This document shows positions 15,681 to 25,726 of a stretch of 48,581 bases of DNA, piece by piece. Source of the stretch: an uncultured bacterium. Lineage in GTDB: Bacteria; Bacillota_I; Bacilli_A; RF39; UBA660. The DNA is taken from the NCBI GenBank assembly GCA_947169285.1, contig CAMVPB010000007.1, positions 1 through 48,581 on the forward strand, written 5' to 3'. Position 1 is the first letter of the stretch. Every line of letters begins with the position of its first letter. The notes under the pieces were generated by a model, which saw only the letters and a list, made by a program, of their open reading frames with translations, had not been told where the DNA came from and ran no database searches. Both the position numbers and the translations under genes were made by a program.

Positions 15681-18475
15681 AAATAAATACCTGTATAAGA
15701 GTTTTTATTTTTAGATACCTCTTCTGGAGTACCAGTACATACTACTGTTCCTCCACCGTCTCCTCCATCTGGGCCAAGATCTATAATATAATCAGATACT
15801 TTTATAATATCCAAATTATGTTCTATAACAATTACCGTATCACCATTATTAACAATATTTTGAAGTATTTCAAGTAATTTTTTAATATCATCTTGATGTA
15901 ACCCTGTTGAAGGTTCATCCAATATAAATACACTTTTACCAGTAGGTTTCTTTTGAAGTTCTTTAGCAAGTTTAACACGAGATGCTTCTCCACCTGATAA
16001 AGTAACAGCATTTTGACCTAATTTAACATAGCCAAGACCCACATCATGCATAGTTTGTAAAGTCCTTTTTATTTTAGGCACATTTTCAAAAACTTTTAAT
16101 GCTTCATCAACTCTTAAATCCAAAACTTCTGCAATGTCTAAACCCTTAAATTTGACCTGAAGAGTTTCTTTATTATATCTTTTACCTTTACATACATCAC
16201 ATGGTACATACACATCTGGCAAAAAATGCATTTCTATTTTTTTAACTCCATCACCATAACAAGCTTCACACCTTCCACCTTTTACATTAAATGAAAATCT
16301 ACTTTTATCATATCCTCTTATTTTAGATTCTTTTAACTCTGTAAATAAATCTCTTATTTGATCAAATACTCCGGTATATGTTGCTGGATTACTTCTTGGA
16401 GTTCTTCCGATTGGGTCCTGTGTGATGTTAACAACCTTATCAATATTTTCAAGTCCCTTTACCTCTTTGCACTTACCAGGCTTTTCTTTAGCATTATTTA
16501 TGTAGCTTGCAAGTGACTTATAAAGTATTTCATTAACTAAACTACTTTTACCAGATCCTGAAACACCAGTTACACAAATAAATTTACCAAGTGGAAATTT
16601 AACATCAATATTTTTTAAATTATTTTCTTTAGCTCCTTTTACTTCAAGATACTTACCATTTCCTTTTCTTCTTTTAGAAGGAACATCTATTTTTAATTTA
16701 CCACTTAAATAAGCGCCTGTTATAGATTTTTCATTTTTCATTACTTCTTGTGGAGTACCTTTTGCAACTACATATCCTCCTTCAGAACCAGCCTTAGGTC
16801 CAATATCAATAAGATAATCAGAAGCAAGCATTGTATCTGTATCATGTTCAACTACTATTAGAGTGTTTCCCAAATCTCTCATTTCTTTTAAAGAATTAAT
16901 TAACTTATCATTATCTTTTTGGTGAAGTCCAATAGAAGGTTCATCAAGAACATATAGTATTCCAGATAATCTACTCCCAATTTGAGTTGCAAGTCTTATT
17001 CTTTGACTTTCTCCTCCGGATAAAGTAGAAGCTGCTCTACTAAGTGATAAGTATTCAAGACCAACATTTTTTAAAAATGTTAATCTTTCTTTTATTTCCT
17101 TAATAATTAAAAATGATATTTCTTGTTCTTCTTTATTAAGTTTTAAATTATTAATAAACTCTATTAAATCTTTAATACTTAAAAGGGTTATTTCATATAT
17201 GTTTTTACCACCTATTTTAACACTTAACACTTCATCACTAAGTTTAGCTCCTTTACATTTTTCACAAGGAAGTTCCGTCATATATGACTCTATCCAACTT
17301 CTTATCATATTAGAAGTTGTTTCCATATACCTTCTTTCTAAATTAGTAATTATTCCTTCAAAATTATCATAACTCTTTAAAATACTTCCACTTCTTGAAT
17401 TAATAGAAAAATCTAGTTTATCTGGAGAACCATATAAAATAATATCTAAGTCACTTCTTTTCATGTCTTTTATTGGAATATTTAAATCAATATTATAATA
17501 ATCTGCGGTTGTTTTTAATTTTCTATAATATATATTTAGAGTTTCACCACTTTGAAAAGAAGATACCGCTCCTCCCATTATACTTTTTGTTTTATCCGGT
17601 ATTAATAAATCTTCATCTATTTTAGATTTAAAACCAAGTCCTTTACATTCAGAGCAAGCACCATATGGACTATTAAAAGAAAACATTCTTGGCTCTAATT
17701 CTGGTAAAGAAAAATTACAATCAGGGCATGCATATTTTTCACTCATTACTATTTCTTCAAAACCAATTACATTTATAACAACTTTACCATCAGCTAGTTT
17801 TGAAGATGTTTCAATTGCTTCAAATATTCTACTTCTAGCTTCGGGTTTAACTACTACTCTATCAATAACAACGTCAATATTATCTTTTATATTTTTTTCT
17901 AATTTAATATCTTCATCAAGATTTTTAACTTCACCGTTTATTCTAACTCTCGAATAACCTTCTTTTCTGAGGTCATCCAATAATTCTTTATGCATCCCCT
18001 TTTCACCATGAACAACAGGAGCCATTATTTCAATTTTAGTACCATTATCTAAACTTAATACTTTGTTTGTCATTTCCTCAATACTTTGATGTTTAATAGG
18101 CTTTTTATGTTTAGGACAATAAGGTACTCCTATACGAGCATATAAAAGTCTTAAGTAATCATATATTTCTGTCACTGTGCCAACTGTACTTCTAGGGTTT
18201 TTGTTAGTAGTTTTTTGATCAATGCTAATACTAGGACTTAATCCTTCAATTGAATCCACATCTGGTTTTTCCATATTACCCAAAAATTGTCTAGCATATG
18301 CACTAAGACTTTCAACATATCTTCTTTGTCCTTCAGCATAAATAGTATCAAAAGCTAAACTACTTTTACCAGAGCCACTCACCCCAGTCATAACAACCAA
18401 TTTATTCTTTGGAATTTCTATATCAATATTTTTTAAATTATTTTCTCTGGCACCCTTAATTATTATTTTATCCAT
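15659..18475 (-). CDS. uvrA: UvrABC excinuclease subunit A
   Basis: The DNA-damage sensor of nucleotide excision repair, an ATPase that loads UvrB at lesions. The protein has 938 residues, the usual length. Two ABC modules are complete: Walker A GVSGSGKSS in each half (about 31-39 and 640), two LSGGE signatures (TLSGGESQRIRLA, TLSGGEASRVKLA) and Walker B LDEPS twice (VLDEPSIGL, ILDEPSTGL). Zinc modules are seen as CPDC...CSEC in the first half and CEAC...CDVC in the second. In most Bacillota uvrB lies directly upstream; here the order on the minus strand is uvrB, prepilin gene, uvrA, so the pair is split by a foreign gene with its own terminator. Confidence 0.97.
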   Translation of the reverse strand: MDKIIIKGARENNLKNIDIEIPKNKLVVMTGVSGSGKSSLAFDTIYAEGQRRYVESLSAYARQFLGNMEKPDVDSIEGLSPSISIDQKTTNKNPRSTVGTVTEIYDYLRLLYARIGVPYCPKHKKPIKHQSIEEMTNKVLSLDNGTKIEIMAPVVHGEKGMHKELLDDLRKEGYSRVRINGEVKNLDEDIKLEKNIKDNIDVVIDRVVVKPEARSRIFEAIETSSKLADGKVVINVIGFEEIVMSEKYACPDCNFSLPELEPRMFSFNSPYGACSECKGLGFKSKIDEDLLIPDKTKSIMGGAVSSFQSGETLNIYYRKLKTTADYYNIDLNIPIKDMKRSDLDIILYGSPDKLDFSINSRSGSILKSYDNFEGIITNLERRYMETTSNMIRSWIESYMTELPCEKCKGAKLSDEVLSVKIGGKNIYEITLLSIKDLIEFINNLKLNKEEQEISFLIIKEIKERLTFLKNVGLEYLSLSRAASTLSGGESQRIRLATQIGSRLSGILYVLDEPSIGLHQKDNDKLINSLKEMRDLGNTLIVVEHDTDTMLASDYLIDIGPKAGSEGGYVVAKGTPQEVMKNEKSITGAYLSGKLKIDVPSKRRKGNGKYLEVKGAKENNLKNIDVKFPLGKFICVTGVSGSGKSSLVNEILYKSLASYINNAKEKPGKCKEVKGLENIDKVVNITQDPIGRTPRSNPATYTGVFDQIRDLFTELKESKIRGYDKSRFSFNVKGGRCEACYGDGVKKIEMHFLPDVYVPCDVCKGKRYNKETLQVKFKGLDIAEVLDLRVDEALKVFENVPKIKRTLQTMHDVGLGYVKLGQNAVTLSGGEASRVKLAKELQKKPTGKSVFILDEPSTGLHQDDIKKLLEILQNIVNNGDTVIVIEHNLDIIKVSDYIIDLGPDGGDGGGTVVCTGTPEEVSKNKNSYTGIYLKKILDN

Positions 18476-18564
18476 AATTACCTCACTATAAATATTATTT
18501 ACATTTATATAAATAATAATCCCTTTTTAACAGAGTATAATATATCATAATTTTATTTGTTTTA

Positions 18565-18592
18565 CAAACAAAAACACACAAATTTGTGTGTT
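18565..18592 (-). terminator. Terminator of the prepilin gene
   Basis: A perfect 20-bp palindrome (half AACACACAAA, 18573-18592) followed on the minus strand by TTTG and a T-rich stretch, 13 nt after the prepilin stop. It separates the gene from uvrA. Confidence 0.65.
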
Positions 18593-18605
18593 ATATTTTA
18601 ATTGT

Positions 18606-19013
18606 TTAATTACATACATTTGCTGCACATCCGGTTTCATATGGGCATACTTTGTATTCTATTGAAGCACTATTTTTATATTCAATAACTACACATCCAT
18701 TAATTAAAGTATTATCTTTAGGGTTTTTCAAATTTTCATCCACAAGTAATACATTCTTTAAAGTTGAAATAGGTATAATTACTTCTCCAGTAGTATATAA
18801 ATTATTTTTTAAATATGAATAATCTTCCATTTCAGAATAAATTGTAAAATATGTTTTTCCTGCCAATTTTATATCTTGAATTATTTCATTGTATCTTTCA
18901 TTTTTGGAATTTGATATTACTTTTGAAAGACCTATTGCTCCAAAAGTCCCTATAGATGCCACTAATGCAATAACAACTATTAATTCTATTAATGTAAATC
19001 CTTTTTTATTCAT
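18606..19013 (-). CDS. Type IV prepilin-like protein
   Basis: The N-terminus MNKKGFTLIELIVVIALVAS is a class III (prepilin) signal: cleavage is expected between G5 and F6, with Glu at +5 of the mature chain, then a hydrophobic helix. The body (about 40-135) has an alpha segment, a beta segment with TTGEVIIPISTLKN, and Cys pairs near the C-terminus (GCVVIEYK, VCPYETGCAANVC). The 135 residues match minor pilins or ComGC-like pseudopilins. No pilus ATPase, prepilin peptidase or other pilus gene is in the window, so it would need machinery encoded elsewhere. It lies between uvrB and uvrA on the same strand with its own terminator. Confidence 0.88.
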   Translation of the reverse strand: MNKKGFTLIELIVVIALVASIGTFGAIGLSKVISNSKNERYNEIIQDIKLAGKTYFTIYSEMEDYSYLKNNLYTTGEVIIPISTLKNVLLVDENLKNPKDNTLINGCVVIEYKNSASIEYKVCPYETGCAANVCN

Positions 19014-19035
19014 AACTACCTCTATATTAATTTTA

Positions 19036-20988
19036 TCACTCTTCTATAGAAAGTTCAAACATAATATCTCTAAGTTCCATTGCCCTTTCAAAATCCATAT
19101 TAGCAGCTGCTTTTCTCATTTCTATTTCTAGGTTCTTAATCATTATCTCTTTGTCTTTTTTAGAGTACTTAATCTTTTCTTTTTTGTTAACTTCTTCAAC
19201 ATTAGAAACAACATCTCTTATTTCCTTTTGAATAGTTTCTGGAATTATATTATGTTCTTCATTATATTTTTCTTGAATTTTTCTTCTTCTATTAGTTTCT
19301 GCGATAGCTTCTTTCATAGCCTCACTCATAGTATCAGCATACATTATAACTTTACCATTTTTATTACGAGCCGCTCTTCCAATTGTTTGAATTAAACTTC
19401 TTCCGCTTCTTAAAAATCCTTGTTTATCTGCATCCATTATAACTATTAAAGACACTTCTGGTATATCAATACCTTCTCTAAGTAAGTTAATACCAACTAC
19501 TACATCAAATTTACCAAGTCTTAAATTTCTAATTATATTTAATCTTTCTAATGTTTTTATTTCATTATGAAGATATTGAACTTTAATACCCATCTCTTTT
19601 AAATAGTTAGTTAATTCCTCACTCATTCTGATAGTTAATGTTGTTATTAATACTCTTTCATTCTTTTTAATTCTTTCTCTTATTTCATAAATAATATCAT
19701 CAATTTGTCCTTTAGTAGATCTTACATCAATAAGTGGATCTAATAGTCCCGTTGGTCTTATAATTTGTTCTGTAACTTTATTATTAACAAGTTCAAGTTC
19801 ATAATCTCCAGGAGTTGCAGATACATAAATAACCTGATTAAGTTTAGATTCAAATTCATCAAATTTTAATGGCCTATTATCAAGTGCAGATGGAAGTCTA
19901 AATCCATAATCAACTAAAGTTTGTTTTCTTTGTCTATCTCCATTATACATTCCTCTTACTTGAGGTATTGTAACATGGGATTCATCTATAACAAGTAAAA
20001 AGTCCTTTGGAAAGAAATCTATTAAAGTTGTCGGAGTACTCCCCTCATCTCTAAGCGCTAAATGTCTTGAATAATTCTCTATTCCATGACAAAAACCAGT
20101 TTCCTTTAACATATCTATATCATATTTGCATCTTTCTTTTAATCTTTGAGCTTCTAATAACTTGCCTTCTTTATTAAATTCTTCTAGCCTACTTTCTAGT
20201 TCATTTTCTATTCTTCTAATAGCTTCATCTATTTTTTCAGGACTAGTAACAAAGTGTGATGCTGGAAATATACTAACTGATTTCTTATTATTAATAGTTA
20301 CACCAGTTAAAACATCAAATTCACTTATTTTTTCAATTTCATCACCAAAAAGTTCTATTCTAATACCATTTTTTCTTTCATATGAGGGGATTATTTCTAT
20401 AGTATCACCTTTAGCCCTAAAAGTTCCTCTTGAAAAATCATTTACACTTCTTTCATAAAGCATATCAACTAATCTTTCAAGTATTGCTTCTTTTGATATC
20501 TCATCTCCAACATTTAAAATTAACATATGCTTTTTGTAATCTTCTACTTCCCCGATATTATATATACAAGAAACAGAAGCCACTACTATTACATCTTTTC
20601 TATTTATCAATGCAGAAGTTGCAGAGTGTCTTAATTCATCTATCTCATCATTTATTGAACTATCTTTTTCAATATATAAATCTTTACTAGGAACATATGC
20701 TTCTGGTTGATAATAATCATAATATGAAACAAAATATTCAACCCTATTATTTGGAAATAATTCTTTAAATTCACTATAAAGTTGACCAGCTAAAGTTTTA
20801 TTATGAGCAAGCACTAAAGTTGGTTTATTAACTTCTTTTATTACATTTGCAATAGTAAAAGTTTTACCCGTACCGGTCGCACCTAAAAGAACCTGGTTTT
20901 TCTTACCAGAATTTATTCCATCAACCAACTCTTTAATAGCTTTGGGCTGATCTCCACTAGGTTTATATTTAGATACTAAGTCAAACAC
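19036..20988 (-). CDS. uvrB: UvrABC excinuclease subunit B
   Basis: The helicase-like central subunit of nucleotide excision repair, which verifies the lesion and recruits UvrC. It shows the Walker [11 protein letters not shown], the beta-hairpin region with [15 protein letters not shown], the DESH box ([12 protein letters not shown]), SATPGDYE, the motif VI segment QTIGRAARN and a C-terminal UVR domain for UvrC binding. Start choice: an ATG at 21000 lacks a ribosome site, while the GTG at 20988 follows GGAGG by 6 nt and gives an N-terminus ([14 protein letters not shown]) like other UvrB proteins, so GTG is preferred. About 650 residues is normal. It is separated from uvrA by the prepilin gene. 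Confidence 0.95.
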   Translation of the reverse strand: MFDLVSKYKPSGDQPKAIKELVDGINSGKKNQVLLGATGTGKTFTIANVIKEVNKPTLVLAHNKTLAGQLYSEFKELFPNNRVEYFVSYYDYYQPEAYVPSKDLYIEKDSSINDEIDELRHSATSALINRKDVIVVASVSCIYNIGEVEDYKKHMLILNVGDEISKEAILERLVDMLYERSVNDFSRGTFRAKGDTIEIIPSYERKNGIRIELFGDEIEKISEFDVLTGVTINNKKSVSIFPASHFVTSPEKIDEAIRRIENELESRLEEFNKEGKLLEAQRLKERCKYDIDMLKETGFCHGIENYSRHLALRDEGSTPTTLIDFFPKDFLLVIDESHVTIPQVRGMYNGDRQRKQTLVDYGFRLPSALDNRPLKFDEFESKLNQVIYVSATPGDYELELVNNKVTEQIIRPTGLLDPLIDVRSTKGQIDDIIYEIRERIKKNERVLITTLTIRMSEELTNYLKEMGIKVQYLHNEIKTLERLNIIRNLRLGKFDVVVGINLLREGIDIPEVSLIVIMDADKQGFLRSGRSLIQTIGRAARNKNGKVIMYADTMSEAMKEAIAETNRRRKIQEKYNEEHNIIPETIQKEIRDVVSNVEEVNKKEKIKYSKKDKEIMIKNLEIEMRKAAANMDFERAMELRDIMFELSIEE

Positions 20989-21046
20989 AATGTCCTCCAT
21001 AATTCAATGATATTTTATCACTTATAATTATTTTTAACAATAATAA

Positions 21047-21066
21047 AAGAATGATACTTCATTCTT
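21047..21066 (-). terminator. Terminator of the cap cassette
   Basis: A perfect 8-bp stem (AAGAATGA / TCATTCTT, loop TACT) with a T-rich tract on the minus strand, directly after the capG stop. Confidence 0.75.
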
Positions 21067-22236
21067 CTATTTCCTCCATACCATTTTATCAACAATAGAA
21101 GTATAACTTTGTATTATTTTAACTACCTTTGTACTAACATTATTTTCTATATAATCAGGAGTTGGTGTTCCATAATCTTTATTATTATTTAATTTTATTT
21201 CAGTTTCTACTGCTTGCAATAAACTATTTTCACTTATACCAGCTAAAGTAAAATCTCCTTTATCTATTGCTTCTTGTCTCTCAGTACTTGTTCTTATACT
21301 AACTGCCGGAAATGAACAACCTTTGTTTATATAAAAACTACTTTCTTCTGGTAATGTTCCAGAATCACTAATAACAACAAAAGCATTCATTTGAAGATTA
21401 TTATAATCAATAAATCCTAATGGTTCATGTTCAATTACTCTTTTATCTAATTTAAATTTTGTTTTTATTAATTTCTTTTTACTTCTAGGATGACATGAAT
21501 ATAATATTGGCATATCATATTTTTTAGCAAGTGAATTTATTGAATTAAATAATTCTTTAAAATTTTTATCATTATCTATGTTTTCTTCTCTATGAGCAGA
21601 TAAAAGAATATATTTTTTAGGTTCTAAATTCAATTTTGATAAAATCTTAGATTTTTTAATTTTATTAAAATTTTTATTTAAAACTTCATACATTGGAGAA
21701 GATGTAACAAACACTCTCTCTTTTGGAAGTCCACATTCATGTAAATATTTTCTTGCATTCTCTGAATAAGCCATATTTATATCAGAAATTATATCAACTA
21801 TTCTTCTATTTGTTTCTTCCGGTAAACATTCATCTTTACATCTATTACCCGCCTCCATATGAAAAATTGGAATATGAAGTCTTTTAGCACTAATTGCAGA
21901 CAAACAACTATTAGTGTCTCCTAATATTAATAATGCATCTGGTTTAATAGCATTCATTAATTTGTAAGATTCTGATATTACATTACCCAAAGTTTCTCCT
22001 AAACATTCACCAACTACTCTCATATAAATGTCAGGTTTTTTAACGCTTAAATCCTTAAAAAAAATATCAATTAAATTATAATCATAATTTTGTCCTGTGT
22101 GAGCAAGTATACAATCAAAATATTCTCTACACTTATTAATAATTGAACTAAGCCTTATTATTTCTGGTCTTGTTCCAACAATTATTAATAGTTTCAATTT
22201 ACCATTTTCTTTCCATTTTAATTTTTTATATTCCAT
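21067..22236 (-). CDS. capG: UDP-N-acetylglucosamine 2-epimerase family, CapG type
   Basis: The last enzyme of UDP-N-acetyl-L-fucosamine synthesis epimerises the C2 of UDP-2-acetamido-2,6-dideoxy-L-talose. The 389-residue protein has the epimerase-family motifs VGTRPEIIRLS, AHTGQNYDYNL, LGDTNSCLS, HMEAGNRC, LSAHREENID and DSGTLPEESS. The general family also contains WecB/MnaA, which make UDP-ManNAc. The immediate neighbours capE and capF make the CapG role far more likely. It starts right after the capF stop with GGAGG inside the capF end, so the two are translationally coupled. It is the last gene of the cassette. Confidence 0.88.
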   Translation of the reverse strand: MEYKKLKWKENGKLKLLIIVGTRPEIIRLSSIINKCREYFDCILAHTGQNYDYNLIDIFFKDLSVKKPDIYMRVVGECLGETLGNVISESYKLMNAIKPDALLILGDTNSCLSAISAKRLHIPIFHMEAGNRCKDECLPEETNRRIVDIISDINMAYSENARKYLHECGLPKERVFVTSSPMYEVLNKNFNKIKKSKILSKLNLEPKKYILLSAHREENIDNDKNFKELFNSINSLAKKYDMPILYSCHPRSKKKLIKTKFKLDKRVIEHEPLGFIDYNNLQMNAFVVISDSGTLPEESSFYINKGCSFPAVSIRTSTERQEAIDKGDFTLAGISENSLLQAVETEIKLNNNKDYGTPTPDYIENNVSTKVVKIIQSYTSIVDKMVWRK

Positions 22237-23340
22237 TTATTCCTCCATAATATATGTGTCGGGATTTTTTTTATCATATAATTCATTAGCCCAAATAATA
22301 AGAACTAATTCATCATTACCAATATTATTTATAATATGATTATATCCAGGTGGTATTGTTACATATTGAAGTTTATCAGAAGACACTTCAAATATATGTT
22401 TAGAATGATCAATAATATTTTCTAATTCTATTTTTGCTTTTCCTTTTACTACTATAAATCTTTCAATCTTAGTATGATGATAATGACCACCCCTAACTAC
22501 ATTAGGATATGTCGTTGAAAAAGAAATTTGACCGTTTTTAGTTGTCCTTACTAATTCGCAAAAGCATCCTCTATCATCTTTATGTTTCTCTAAATCTACA
22601 ATAATATCTTCATAAGGAATATAACTTATATATGTAGAATATAGTTTCTTTATAAAATCATTACCAGTTATAGGGACATATATGTTACTGTCTTTAAAAC
22701 TTTTTATTAATTTATAAATATAACCCAAAGTTTTTGTATAAGACTTAGGTATATAACAAAAGCCATCCTTCCTATGTTCTTTATTATTTAAACATTTAAG
22801 CAATTCTATACAAACATCATCTATATAACATAATGTTAATTTTCTTGATTTATCATCAATTTTTATTTCTAAACCATTAGCAATATTATAACACCAAGTA
22901 GCGATTACACTATTATAATTTGGTTTACACCACTTACCAAAAATATTATAAAATCTATAAATAAATATTTTTATATTATTATCTTTACCATATTTTAATA
23001 CTAGTTCTTCTTCCAATTTTTTTGATTTTCCATAATCATTATTGAGACTAGCTTGAATAGAAGAAGATATCATTATCGGACATTTATTATTATTACTTTT
23101 TAAAGTATCTAATAAAACTTTAGTAAAAGCAACATTATCTTTATGGTATTCACTAACATCTTTTGGTCTATTAGAACCTGCAAGATGATACACAAAATTG
23201 CAATCTTTTGTGTACTCATTTAAATCTTTCAAAGTAGAATTTCTATCATATTTATAAATTTCTATATCTTTATTTAAATTTAAAAAACCAATTAAATTTT
23301 TACCAACAAATCCATTTGAACCAGTTACTAATACTTTCAT
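22237..23340 (-). CDS. capF: CapF: bifunctional NAD-epimerase-fold reductase with C-terminal cupin
   Basis: CapF acts second in UDP-L-FucNAc synthesis: it epimerises C3 and reduces C4 of the 4-keto-6-deoxy sugar. The N-terminal domain is an extended SDR with the NAD(P) motif VTGSNGFVGKNLI (6-18) and a YxxxK-like segment (YGKSKKLEE). From about residue 245 a cupin domain follows, with DDRGCFCEL, RGGHYHHTKIERFIVVKGKAKIEL and PPGYNHIINN, which carry the metal-binding His residues. This two-domain layout is diagnostic for CapF/FnlB. The 367 residues match the family. Neighbours are the glycosyltransferase upstream and capG downstream. Confidence 0.92.
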   Translation of the reverse strand: MKVLVTGSNGFVGKNLIGFLNLNKDIEIYKYDRNSTLKDLNEYTKDCNFVYHLAGSNRPKDVSEYHKDNVAFTKVLLDTLKSNNNKCPIMISSSIQASLNNDYGKSKKLEEELVLKYGKDNNIKIFIYRFYNIFGKWCKPNYNSVIATWCYNIANGLEIKIDDKSRKLTLCYIDDVCIELLKCLNNKEHRKDGFCYIPKSYTKTLGYIYKLIKSFKDSNIYVPITGNDFIKKLYSTYISYIPYEDIIVDLEKHKDDRGCFCELVRTTKNGQISFSTTYPNVVRGGHYHHTKIERFIVVKGKAKIELENIIDHSKHIFEVSSDKLQYVTIPPGYNHIINNIGNDELVLIIWANELYDKKNPDTYIMEE

Positions 23341-23369
23341 AATTCACCTACTATAATAATTTTACCAAA

Positions 23370-24554
23370 TTATTTAACATCTTTTAATACTTCTTCTAAA
23401 GTATTTATACATTTATCTTTTTTGAAATTCTTTTCATAATAATTAAATGCATTCTTAGACCAAGTATTTATTTTTTTACTAATAGATGCCTCTAATATTA
23501 TTTTTGACAAGCCTTTATAATCTAGCGAATCAACACACAAACCACATTTAGCTTCTTCTATTATTTTTTTTACTTCACCTGAAATAGATCCTAATATTGG
23601 TTTACCTGCTAGCATATAAGATTGCAATTTAGCTGGTAGTGTACTATTAACAACTTCATTGTTTACCATTGTTATTAAAAATGCATCTGCAAGTTCATAA
23701 TACTTTGTCATTTCTTTTACATTATGATAGCCATAAAACTTTACATTCTTTAATTTGTATTTTTTTGATAATTCCTTACAATTATTAAGACTTAATCCAT
23801 CTCCAACTATATGAAACATAATACTCTTATTATTTTTTAATGTATTAGCAGTTTCTATTATAGTTTCTACACTTTGAGCAGGCCCTATATTGCCTGCAAA
23901 TAATAAATCAAATTTATTATTGTTTATAGTTTTTATATTCTTATAATTATCTTCTGCATAAGAAGGTAAATATAAAAACTTTTTATTTTTATCTAATTTT
24001 AATTCATTAATAAAATAATCTTTAAAAGGTCTGGAACTACAAGTTATTATATCTGCTTTATTATAAGCATTCTTACTCCATTTTGTTAATAATTTATATA
24101 TTAATGATTTTTTAGATACTCCACCAGTTGTAATACTTATTGGCCATTGATCTAATACATGAATGACTAATGGTTTTTTAGTTATTTTTTTTACCATAAT
24201 AGCTGGCCATGTCATAGTTATTGGTGACAATTGGTAAACATATATAACATCAAAATCTTTTTTCATAAATAATGATTTTATACTTCCTAATATTGCAAAT
24301 GACATATAGTTTATCATCATTTTTAATAAAGATTTACCTCTTCCAACTAAAGGACATCTAATTATTTTAACTCCATTAATAATTTGTTTTCTATTTTTAA
24401 AAAATTTATATTCTTTAAATATTTTACCTTTTGGATAATTAGGAAGTCCTGTTAAAACAGTTACATTATGTCCTTTTTTAGCTAGTTCAAAACAAATATC
24501 ATTTATTCTAAAATTTTCTGGATAAAAATGTTGACAAACTACTAATATTTTCAA
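23370..24554 (-). CDS. Family 4 glycosyltransferase (WbuB-like)
   Basis: The 394-residue protein has the GT-B fold of family 4. The N-terminal acceptor domain begins MKILVVCQHFYPENFRINDIC, with GHNVTVLTGLPNYPKG; the C-terminal donor domain has LFAGNIGPAQSVETII, FYGYHNVKEMTKYY and the sugar-nucleotide site PAKLQSYMLAGKPILGSISGE. Close in pattern are WbuB-type transferases, which use UDP-L-FucNAc and occur with capEFG (fnlABC) genes. Its place inside the cassette between capE and capF supports that donor. The acceptor is unknown: no flippase, polymerase or initiating transferase is in the window. Confidence 0.88.
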   Translation of the reverse strand: MKILVVCQHFYPENFRINDICFELAKKGHNVTVLTGLPNYPKGKIFKEYKFFKNRKQIINGVKIIRCPLVGRGKSLLKMMINYMSFAILGSIKSLFMKKDFDVIYVYQLSPITMTWPAIMVKKITKKPLVIHVLDQWPISITTGGVSKKSLIYKLLTKWSKNAYNKADIITCSSRPFKDYFINELKLDKNKKFLYLPSYAEDNYKNIKTINNNKFDLLFAGNIGPAQSVETIIETANTLKNNKSIMFHIVGDGLSLNNCKELSKKYKLKNVKFYGYHNVKEMTKYYELADAFLITMVNNEVVNSTLPAKLQSYMLAGKPILGSISGEVKKIIEEAKCGLCVDSLDYKGLSKIILEASISKKINTWSKNAFNYYEKNFKKDKCINTLEEVLKDVK

Positions 24555-24570
24555 TTAAAACATCTCCTAA

Positions 24571-25572
24571 TTATTTAAATAAATCTAATTTTTTTAATAA
24601 CTTTTTCATTCCTTCTTTATTAAGTCTCTCTGCATTATGAGAATTATAATCTTCTACTTCATTTAAATAATGATTTCCTTGTTCAACATATTTTTGATAA
24701 TTTAAATCTCTATTATCCGCAGGGATTCTATAATAATTACCTAAATCTATAGCATTTAACATTTCTTCTTTTGTTACTAATACTTCATATAACTTTTCCC
24801 CATGTCTAGTACCTATATAATTAATTGGGACATCGCTGTTTTTTAATTCAACTATTGATTCTGCTAAAGTTCCAATAGTTACTGCAGGAGATTTTCTTAC
24901 AAATAAATCTCCTTGTTTACCATATTCATATGCGTATAAAACTAAATCCACTGCTTCTTCAAGTAGCATCATAAATCTAGTCATATCAGGATTTGTTACA
25001 GTTAGTGGATTACCTTCTTCTATTTGTTTACAAAATAGTGGGATAACACTACCACGAGATGCCATTACATTCCCATATCTTGTTCTACAAATAATAGTTC
25101 CATCTTCTTTTATATTTCTTCCTTTAGCAACTGCAACTTTTTCCATCATTGCTTTACTCATGCCCATTGCATTTATTGGGTAAGCCGCTTTATCTGTACT
25201 TAAAACTATAACTTTTTTAACGTTATGTTTTATAGCAGAATCTAATACATTTTCTGTTCCTAATATATTTGTTTTTACTGCCTCTAATGGAAAAAATTCA
25301 CATGAAGGAACTTGTTTTAAAGCGGCCGCATGAAAAACATAATCCACTCCATCCATTGCATCATCTAAACTTCTATAATCTCTTACATCTCCTATATAAA
25401 ACTTTATCTTATCATTTTTATATTCTATTCTCATATCTTCTTGCTTTTTTTCATCTCTTGAAAATATTCTTATTTCTTTCAAATCTGTATCTAAAAATTT
25501 TTTTAATACTGCATTACCAAACGAACCAGTACCCCCAGTTATCAATAAACTTTTATTTTTAAATATACTCAT
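24571..25572 (-). CDS. capE: CapE: UDP-N-acetylglucosamine 4,6-dehydratase (5-inverting)
   Basis: CapE converts UDP-GlcNAc to the 4-keto-6-deoxy-L-arabino-hexulose, the first step to UDP-L-FucNAc. It is an extended SDR with LLITGGTGSFGNAVL near residue 10, IGDVRDYRSL and FHAAALKQVPSCE. In the catalytic position it has M-x3-K (VLSTDKAAYPINAMGMSKAMMEK) instead of Y-x3-K, a known trait of CapE/FlaA1 enzymes, together with RYGNVMASRGSVIP. About 333 residues is typical. A GTG at 25581 is in frame, but ATG 25572 after GGGTGG is the better start. It is the first gene of the cassette, divergent from the membrane protein at 25727. Confidence 0.93.
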   Translation of the reverse strand: MSIFKNKSLLITGGTGSFGNAVLKKFLDTDLKEIRIFSRDEKKQEDMRIEYKNDKIKFYIGDVRDYRSLDDAMDGVDYVFHAAALKQVPSCEFFPLEAVKTNILGTENVLDSAIKHNVKKVIVLSTDKAAYPINAMGMSKAMMEKVAVAKGRNIKEDGTIICRTRYGNVMASRGSVIPLFCKQIEEGNPLTVTNPDMTRFMMLLEEAVDLVLYAYEYGKQGDLFVRKSPAVTIGTLAESIVELKNSDVPINYIGTRHGEKLYEVLVTKEEMLNAIDLGNYYRIPADNRDLNYQKYVEQGNHYLNEVEDYNSHNAERLNKEGMKKLLKKLDLFK

Positions 25573-25726
25573 AAAACCCACCCATAAACTTATAAATATA
25601 TTCTAACACACATTAAGTTAATAAATAAATATTTTTTTCATAAAATAACTGTAAATAAATATTATTTAGTAATAGAATATTTTCTCTACTTATGGTATTA
25701 TATTTTTAGAAAGGAGTAATATTATT

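Noticed and set aside
25639-25647. CATAAAATA on the plus strand, a sigma-K-like -10 before the membrane protein gene
   Set aside because: No AC occurs 16-17 nt upstream, and the motif is not rare in AT-rich sequence.
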